Below, piece after piece: positions 29,812 through 35,010 of a stretch of DNA of 35,010 nt. The stretch lies in NCBI GenBank assembly GCA_937973965.1, contig CALJJQ010000106.1:1-35010 (forward strand). Direction: 5' to 3'. Within the stretch, counting starts at the first letter, position 1, and the number at the start of each line of letters is the position of its first letter. The notes beneath the pieces were generated by a model. It saw nothing but the letters and a program-made list of their open reading frames with translations, had not been told where the DNA came from and did not search any database. Source of the stretch: an uncultured Calothrix sp. GTDB lineage: Bacteria; Cyanobacteriota; Cyanobacteriia; Cyanobacteriales; Nostocaceae. The position numbers were made by a program, and so were the translations under genes.

Positions 29812-29843
29812 TTGACACTCCTGCTAACTAGAGGGTTGATAAT
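29812..29843 (+). promoter_or_regulatory. Putative MerR-type metal-responsive promoter
   Basis: TTGACA (29812-29817) and TGATAA/GATAAT (29837-29843) are 19-20 bp apart, the long spacer typical of promoters remodelled by MerR-family activators. The spacer, CTCCTGCTAACTAGAGGGT, resembles CadR/PbrR-type operators (CTA...ACTAGAGGGT). The DUF305 ATG is 36 bp downstream. Confidence 0.5.
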
Positions 29844-29878
29844 GGAATTTGTCGCCTTAATTACGAGAAATACAATCT

Positions 29879-30574
29879 ATGAAATACCCTTCCTTGCAGC
29901 GATTAATAGCGATATTTCTACGAAGTCCCTTGGCGATCGCTACTGCAACAGCAATATCTTTACTTACTTCCTGTACCAGTATCCCAACCCCTAATACCAC
30001 TACAGAAACAGTCAATCAACACCATGAGCAAATGAATCATGGAGATATGCAACATGGGATGAATCATAATCTAGATTTAGGTCCAGATGATACTAGCTAC
30101 GACCTCCGCTTTATTGATGCCATGATACCCCATCATGAAGGTGCAATCATCATGGCAAAGGAAGCACAACAAAAATCCCAACGTCCAGAGATACAAAAAT
30201 TAGCACAGGAAATTATTGCAGTTCAAAATCAAGAAATTAGTTCACTGAAAAAATGGCGACAGTCATGGTATCCCCAAGCACCAAAAGCACCCCAAACTTG
30301 GAATTCACAAACGCAACAGATGATGGCTATGTCTCCAGAACAGATCGCAGCAATGGGGATGAATCTGGATTTGGGAACTGCTGATGCAAAATTCGATTTA
30401 CGCTTTATTAATGCCATGATACCCCATCATGAAGGAGCAGTCATCATGGCAAAAGACGCCTTAAAGAAATCAAAGCGTCCAGAAATCCAAAAACTCGCTC
30501 AGGAAATTATCTCCTCTCAGGAAACCGAGATTAAACAAATGCAGCAATGGGGACAAAATTGGTATAAAAAGTAA
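29879..30574 (+). CDS. Duplicated DUF305 lipoprotein
   Basis: The 231-residue protein has a signal peptide and lipobox LTSC (Cys32), then a His/Met-rich stretch (QHHEQMNHGDMQHGMNH). Two DUF305 repeats follow, about 98 residues apart, each with the signature FIxAMIPHHEGAxIMAK and a C-terminal QKLAQEII helix. DUF305 is a ferritin-like four-helix family found near copper and heavy-metal resistance genes; the His/Met-rich linker suits metal binding. It is predicted to sit, lipid-anchored, on the outer face of the inner membrane or in the periplasm. The gene is divergent from the exporter and preceded by a MerR-type promoter. Confidence 0.88.
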   Translation: MKYPSLQRLIAIFLRSPLAIATATAISLLTSCTSIPTPNTTTETVNQHHEQMNHGDMQHGMNHNLDLGPDDTSYDLRFIDAMIPHHEGAIIMAKEAQQKSQRPEIQKLAQEIIAVQNQEISSLKKWRQSWYPQAPKAPQTWNSQTQQMMAMSPEQIAAMGMNLDLGTADAKFDLRFINAMIPHHEGAVIMAKDALKKSKRPEIQKLAQEIISSQETEIKQMQQWGQNWYKK

Positions 30575-30961
30575 GTCACTGTTAGACTACAAATGCTTGA
30601 AAAGACATACTCATCGTTTAATTGAAGGTGAGTTCGATGAACCTCACCCCAACCCCTGGTCGGAGAGGAACTGAAAATCCCTAGTTTTAAATCCAGAATC
30701 AATTCTTTTAAAACCTCTGTTCTGAAGGAAGAGAGCTTTAAAGAGAGATTCTTTGAATCTGTCGAATTCACCTTAATTGAAAACATCAAACCACTCACTT
30801 CCTACTCCCCTAGTACGGACGACCGACTGGGTCGTCTCTCCCTACTCTCTTTCAAGTCAAAATTTGACTGTTATTAGGTTTGTGCCATGTAATTATGTCT
30901 GTGTATAGCCAACATGCAGTTTATGATGATATTGATTTATTGTCAAAAATTTAGAGGTCTG
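30575..30961. other. Intergenic region with degenerate repeats
   Basis: 387 bp. It contains a degenerate CTCACCCCAACCCC...GGAGAGGAACT repeat (about 30638-30672), the palindrome GACGACCGACTGGGTCGTC (30818-30836), and a TTAGAGG Shine-Dalgarno right before ATG 30962. No other ORF is supported. Confidence 0.5.
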
Positions 30962-31797
30962 ATGGATAAACGCAAACACGGAATAAGCAGAACAAAATTT
31001 GCATGGATACTTGTACCTTGCCTACTTCTAATTACAGCATGTCGTGACAACAAGGACATCAAAACCAACCCCAATAGTCAAGTTTTATCAGCGAAACTAC
31101 CTGCAACTACCCCCTCACCCCCAGTCAAATCAGAAAATTTAACTTTCACTGCACCAGCCAAGTTCCAAGGTAAAACCCTATACCAAGCCCAAATTCCCAA
31201 TCAAACAAAAGTCATCGCTCTCACCTTCGACGATGGTCCTTGGCTAGAAACCACACCCCAAATCCTAAATATCCTCAAGCAAAACAACGTTAAAGCCACC
31301 TTTTTTTGGGTCGGAACCGCAATTCAAGCCAACCCAGATATCGCCAAACAAGTTGTTGCCGATGGTCATGCGATCGCTAATCACACCTTCCATCATTGGT
31401 ATAAACGGATGGATCAAGTAACGGCTAAAAGCGAAATCGACCGCACCGCAGATTTAATCTATCGTACTACCGGGGTGAAAACAACCCTATTCCGTCCACC
31501 GGGAGGCCATTTAAATAATGGTTTAGTCCAGCAAGCCAAAAGTCAAAATTACACCATCGTCATGTGGTCACAAACATCCGCAGATACCGACCCCAGAGCT
31601 AAATATCAAGTGTTTATCAAAATGTCCTCCGAGATGCTCAACCTGGTGGAATCGTCCTCATGCACGATGGTGGAGGTGACAGACGCAGAACCGTACAAGC
31701 TTTACCGGGGATAATCCAAGGTCTAAAGCAAAAAGGCTACAGCTTTGTGACAGTTCCAGAAATCCTAGAAATAGGAAAGTTAAGTACAAATCCTTAA
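30962..31797 (+). pseudogene. Polysaccharide deacetylase lipoprotein, one-base frameshift
   Basis: NodB-fold deacetylase removing acetyl (or similar) groups from a cell-wall or extracellular polysaccharide. The start is ATG 30962, with a good Shine-Dalgarno (AGAGG); lipobox ITAC (Cys27). NodB motif 1 TFDDGPW, motif 2 NHTFHH, motif 3 RPPGGH and motif 4 MWSQTSADTDPR are all in the first frame. Near 31607-31614 the frame breaks: the first frame runs to a stop at 31712-31714, while motif 5 (VLMHDGGG) and a normal C-terminus continue in another frame to TAA 31795-31797. Restoring one G (CAAGGTG instead of CAAGTG) gives an unbroken protein of about 278 residues. The present product lacks motif 5, so it is probably inactive unless this is a sequencing error. 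Confidence 0.85.
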
Positions 31798-32294
31798 AGT
31801 TCAAGCTATTTAGTTGGGATGGATCGATCTGTAGACCTGTAGCTAGAATTATTTTTTCATCTTCACCCAATTTAGGAGGATTTTGGAGGATTAATAGGGA
31901 GTTAGTAGCAGATATTTTTGCTGCTAATCGCCTAAATGCTGCCTCCAGAAACAACATGACCTAGGGATTTAGTGTATAAAATAATGCTTATTATTTTCCT
32001 TTCCAGAAAATTTTCACATTTTTCAAATCTTCATCATTGAGACTGGGGTTGAAAAAATATTCATATACAGATTCCTCAACCACCAACATATATACCTAAT
32101 TCCATCTTCCCGAATAATTCCCATCATCCATTCCTTCAGGGTAATAGGAGTTTTTCGGAAAAAAACGGATAAAAGTGTAAGATGACACTATCTTTTTTAT
32201 CGATACGGAGGTATGATACCTATAAATCAGAATATATTTAACCAAAATCGACTCGAACAAGAGGAAAAAACCTACGGTATAGGAGTGTAAGCCG
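31798..32294. other. Intergenic region with a possible leader ORF
   Basis: 497 bp, AT-rich. At its right end a 25-codon frame (32213-32290) follows GGAGG, but the spacing to its ATG is only one base, too close for a normal ribosome binding site. The palindrome GGTAT-G-ATACC overlaps it. It ends four bases before the next gene. It is not accepted as a gene. Confidence 0.5.
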
Positions 32295-32816
32295 ATGAAT
32301 TTGGCTCAATACTGGTTGGACAGAATCGCTCGCGAATCACCTGAGCAAAATCAAACAACCAGAAACAGTATAATTAAGTGGCTGTTCGATGACACAGGAT
32401 CAGTGGACTCTGGGACAAAAATCGTGGAATACCGTTGGAAGATTCTGCATCAAAGCTACCTCAACACAACACTTGATAAATCCTATACCAACCTGATGCA
32501 GCGTCTTCTGAGCATTATATTTTCCCGTCGGGAAGTAGAAACAGCACTTTCACCCAATCGGGAACAACAGCTGATTGCGATCGCAATCTTAGAAAAAATC
32601 TTGAAGGACTTGCTGACGTACGATAGCCATATCCAGAAAAAAATGATTGCGATCGCTAACTTCACTCCAGACAAGTACCTTCGTAATGCTTTACTATTCG
32701 CTACCCTAGAGGAATACTGTCTCCAACCACTCCAAAACCAAATTCTGCTGATCTATCTCTTCAACAACCATCTGCAAACCTTCGATCAAACCCACCACGA
32801 CCACGTCATCACCTAA
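32295..32816 (+). CDS. Hypothetical soluble protein
   Basis: A 173-residue, mostly helical protein with no signal peptide or membrane segment, preceded by AGGAG nine bases before ATG 32295. It contains two HIP1 sites. A conserved-looking C-terminal stretch (FTPDKYLRNALLFATLEEYC) suggests a cyanobacterial family, but I cannot name it. A 25-codon frame just upstream could act as a leader. A MITE copy lies about 60 bp after its stop. Confidence 0.6.
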   Translation: MNLAQYWLDRIARESPEQNQTTRNSIIKWLFDDTGSVDSGTKIVEYRWKILHQSYLNTTLDKSYTNLMQRLLSIIFSRREVETALSPNREQQLIAIAILEKILKDLLTYDSHIQKKMIAIANFTPDKYLRNALLFATLEEYCLQPLQNQILLIYLFNNHLQTFDQTHHDHVIT

Positions 32817-32876
32817 TTACAAAACCCCCACAATCACTATTCAAAACGAACACCCCTTAACGTCCTAGCGTTAGAG

Positions 32877-33044
32877 GATGTTTGTCAAGTATTAATTATC
32901 ACTATTTTGACTATCGCCCTGATTCTGGACATGGGGTTATAAAGCTGATTTTTCCTTCGAGAGTACAGATGCGACATGTCGCGTCTTTCCCTATTCCCAA
33001 AAACGATAATTCAAGTATTAAAATCGACTTTTAAAACATCTTCT
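32877..33044 (+). mobile_element. 170-bp MITE-like element, copy 2
   Basis: Inverted and about 90% identical to 12188-12359. The ends GATGTTTGTC and, on the other strand, AGAAGATGTTTTAAAAGTC form imperfect terminal inverted repeats. The central palindrome (GCGACATGTCGC) is kept. It lies in the intergenic region after the hypothetical gene 32295-32816. Confidence 0.85.
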
Positions 33045-33406
33045 TAGAGCATGAACCTTTGGAATACAAACATACTCTTTAAATGTATATTTATTGACTA
33101 ATTATCATTATCATTACCCCACCCTAATCATCTCCAATCCTTATATTTACTAGATGATTAGCCACAAATATAATCTATTTACGCAAATAACCCCCCTCCA
33201 ACACCCGGAAAACGTCTAAGTATTTAAAATAACTTTGCATAAAGTTTATTAGTTACTTAAGTAAAAACCTTCTCATTATCAACCAATTAAGTAATAATCT
33301 TAGCTATCGACTTTACCTGACAATTGGAAAAAGTTATCGGAAGTACCAACCCTGATTTATCTTCACCAGAACAGAAAATAACAATTTGAAAATCTTTGCA
33401 AATCTT
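33045..33406. other. AT-rich intergenic region
   Basis: About 360 bp between the MITE and the secreted small protein. Very AT-rich, with no ORF, palindrome or promoter I can support. Confidence 0.45.
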
Positions 33407-33658
33407 ATGTATAAACCTCCATATAAGTATCAAAAATCTCTGATTCATCAACTAATTATTTGTTTACTCATGACAAAAACAGGTATATTAGCCCTATACC
33501 TATTCACCTCCCTCAGTTCAATCCTCAGTAATCCAGTAAAAGCCGAAATTTTCCCCACATCAATCCCCTGGATCACCGATCAACAACAATGCGAACATAC
33601 CAACAGAGAATGGCGTAACCAAAAATGCTGGGATAACCAACATAGCCTCATGTTCTAG
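33407..33658 (+). CDS. Small secreted protein, unknown
   Basis: An 83-residue protein from ATG 33407 (a TTG at 33386 would add 7). The N-terminus is a long signal peptide (hydrophobic LLMTKTGILALYLFTSL, probable cleavage after NPVKA). The mature part, about 35 residues, has two Cys (QQQCEH and NQKCWD) that could form one disulfide, plus three Trp. No family is recognised, and no immunity- or export-like neighbour is present. Confidence 0.5.
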   Translation: MYKPPYKYQKSLIHQLIICLLMTKTGILALYLFTSLSSILSNPVKAEIFPTSIPWITDQQQCEHTNREWRNQKCWDNQHSLMF

Positions 33659-33731
33659 TCAACCAAAATAAAAGTACGCATTAACTCAAACGCGTACCCC
33701 CACAACACCACGACATCAAAAACAATCAAAT

Positions 33732-33941
33732 TTAAGCCAAATTTAAAGAATTAACCGGAACCTCATCCCAGGATTCAACAACCCGCATACGTGCAACCCA
33801 CCCCCAAGCTTTCTGCTTCTCCGTCAAATTACGCTGAAACGACTCATGACATTCCCTCGCTTGCGCTTCATCACAGGTAGCAATACATGCATGAATCAGT
33901 CCCGATGCATCCACTTGCTCATTAATCCAGATTTTTTTCAT
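33732..33941 (-). CDS. Small conserved-type protein, unknown
   Basis: A 69-residue soluble protein with a strong Shine-Dalgarno (GGGGGAAG) before ATG 33939-33941. The sequence (MKKIWINEQVDASG..., WGWVARMRVVESWDEVP) looks like an ordinary small cytoplasmic protein; three Cys occur in the middle. The function is unknown. It is read toward the secreted-protein gene. Confidence 0.55.
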   Translation of the reverse strand: MKKIWINEQVDASGLIHACIATCDEAQARECHESFQRNLTEKQKAWGWVARMRVVESWDEVPVNSLNLA

Positions 33942-34127
33942 AATCTTCCCCCGAAAATTATTATTATTTAGAGTATAGAGACTGGACGATTTTCTTCCTA
34001 TTGGTATTGTTAAACGAAACCTGTTGACACAACAAGTCCCGTGCAGTATTTAGCAATATCTCTTGATAGTATAGCGATAAAAATTTATAAATCTTGATGA
34101 CTCCCGACTCCCTAGAATTTTTCGGAA

Positions 34128-34760
34128 TTACCGACTTTGCTCGTAACGACGGCGATACAAAAGTTCTAGTTGGCCACCCTGTTCTTGAATAAACGCTCGT
34201 TGACGTTGGTATAAACCCCGAAACATATTCGCAAACAGTAACGTTCCAATGGCGACAACTAAACCGGAAGCAGTCGATACTAAAGCCTCGCTAATTCCCA
34301 CCGTCACTCCCAAAGTGTTAGGACCACCGACATTTCCCAGATTTAAGGATGCAAAGGACGTAATTAGTCCCAATACCGTTCCTAACAGACCCAGTAAGGG
34401 AGAAAGGGAAATAATCGTATCAAACACCGTTTGAAATCGCCGCAACAGGGGGATTTCCGATTGAGCTTCACTTTCCAGGGCTAAACGAAATTCTTCAGGA
34501 GTTGCCCCTTCCAATTCTAACGCTGCTAAAAAAATTCTGGCAATGGGTAAATCTTGATTTTGACGGAGTTTATTAATGGCATCCACAAGATTATTCTTTT
34601 TATAAAGGTTTAACACCTCGCGTACCACCGGAGATTGACGGTTATTGATACGTATCCAAAAATAAAGCCGCTCAATGATTAATGTTACAGCCAAAATCGA
34701 AAAGCCCAGCAATGGGTACATGACCACACCACCAGACGCAAATAAATTGTTGATCGCCAT
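34128..34760 (-). CDS. MotA/TolQ/ExbB proton channel family protein
   Basis: A 210-residue protein from ATG 34758-34760 (an upstream ATG at 34811 would add 17 residues unlike the family). Three membrane helices are at the usual places: VMYPLLGFSILAVTLIIERL, SLSPLLGLLGTVLGLITSF and VSTASGLVVAIGTLLFANMF. The family TAxG-like GLLGT and TASGLVVA motifs are present. It should form, with an ExbD/TolR partner, a proton-driven energiser for outer-membrane transport or envelope maintenance. No ExbD/TolR gene follows it in the 186 bp before the next gene. Confidence 0.9.
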   Translation of the reverse strand: MAINNLFASGGVVMYPLLGFSILAVTLIIERLYFWIRINNRQSPVVREVLNLYKKNNLVDAINKLRQNQDLPIARIFLAALELEGATPEEFRLALESEAQSEIPLLRRFQTVFDTIISLSPLLGLLGTVLGLITSFASLNLGNVGGPNTLGVTVGISEALVSTASGLVVAIGTLLFANMFRGLYQRQRAFIQEQGGQLELLYRRRYEQSR

Positions 34761-34917
34761 AGATTTGCACAACTCCACCCACGCCAACCTAGGGTAGCAA
34801 ATTCCGGTCATTCCGGGAAAGCTGTTGTATGGAAGATTTCGACAACCCCCTATTTGCGATCGCTAAACCCAGGGTGGTTTGATACCATGAGAGAATAATA
34901 TTTCAGAGGTTTGATTA

Positions 34918-35010
34918 TTGAGCCAAATTTCTAGTTATGGGACTCAGGGTGCGATATCCCCATCTCTGACAAGCCAGGCGATCGCATTCAGCATCGCGAT
35001 GCGGAATCAG
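34918..35010 (+). CDS. Possible partial CDS running off the right edge
   Basis: A frame open from TTG 34918 to the window end (31 codons, Ser/Thr/Gln-rich), preceded by AGAGGT at a plausible ribosome-binding distance and a stop just upstream. It may be the 5' end of a gene, but the TTG start and short length make this weak. Confidence 0.25.
   Translation, partial: MSQISSYGTQGAISPSLTSQAIAFSIAMRNQ

Noticed and set aside
32213-32290. 25-codon frame after GGAGG, just before the gene at 32295.
   Set aside because: The GGAGG is one base from the ATG, too close for normal initiation; kept only as a possible leader.

Overview
The window is a chromosomal segment of a cyanobacterium, most likely a filamentous, heterocyst-forming type. 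The palindrome GCGATCGC (HIP1) recurs throughout. There is a light-dependent protochlorophyllide reductase, DUF760 and DICT-type cyanobacterial proteins, and the intergenic DNA is rich in heptamer repeats and small palindromic dispersed repeats typical of Nostoc/Calothrix relatives. Genus is inference only. No rRNA, tRNA, CRISPR-Cas locus or complete transposase gene was recognised.

Left part (1-8.6 kb): por, a stand-alone SelD-type FAD oxidoreductase, miaB, then a cobalt-uptake operon cbiM-cbiN-cbiQ-cbiO read leftward from a cobalamin riboswitch. This operon is the most remarkable part of the window. The riboswitch is split by about 340 nt, largely dispersed repeats. cbiN and cbiQ are separated by about 680 bp of nested repeats. 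cbiQ carries a one-base frameshift in an A7/T7 tract. Next come a DICT-type histidine kinase whose H-box histidine is replaced by glutamine, and a CobO-like protein without a usable Walker A loop.

Middle (11-24 kb): an adenylate kinase whose last codons and stop lie inside a 170-bp MITE-like element; a phosphate operon pstS-pstC-pstA-pstB read leftward behind a clear Pho box; a DUF760 protein; aspS; a ferritin-like di-iron protein; and acetyl-CoA synthetase (acs).

Right part (24-35 kb): a small membrane protein translationally coupled to a 55-residue ORF; a glycosyltransferase; an NHLM-type exporter ATPase/permease with a 124-residue partner; a duplicated DUF305 lipoprotein behind a MerR-type promoter; a polysaccharide deacetylase broken by a one-base frameshift; several small unknown proteins; a second copy of the MITE; and an ExbB/TolQ-type proton channel subunit.

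The window is mostly ordinary housekeeping. Its unusual content is how dispersed repeats have invaded regulatory and intergenic DNA (riboswitch, operon interior, gene ends), together with several degenerate versions of known proteins. No convincing wholly new multi-gene system was found. The best candidates for unexplored biology are the interrupted riboswitch, the coupled membrane/small-protein pair at 24.0-24.7 kb, and the orphan exporter operon.
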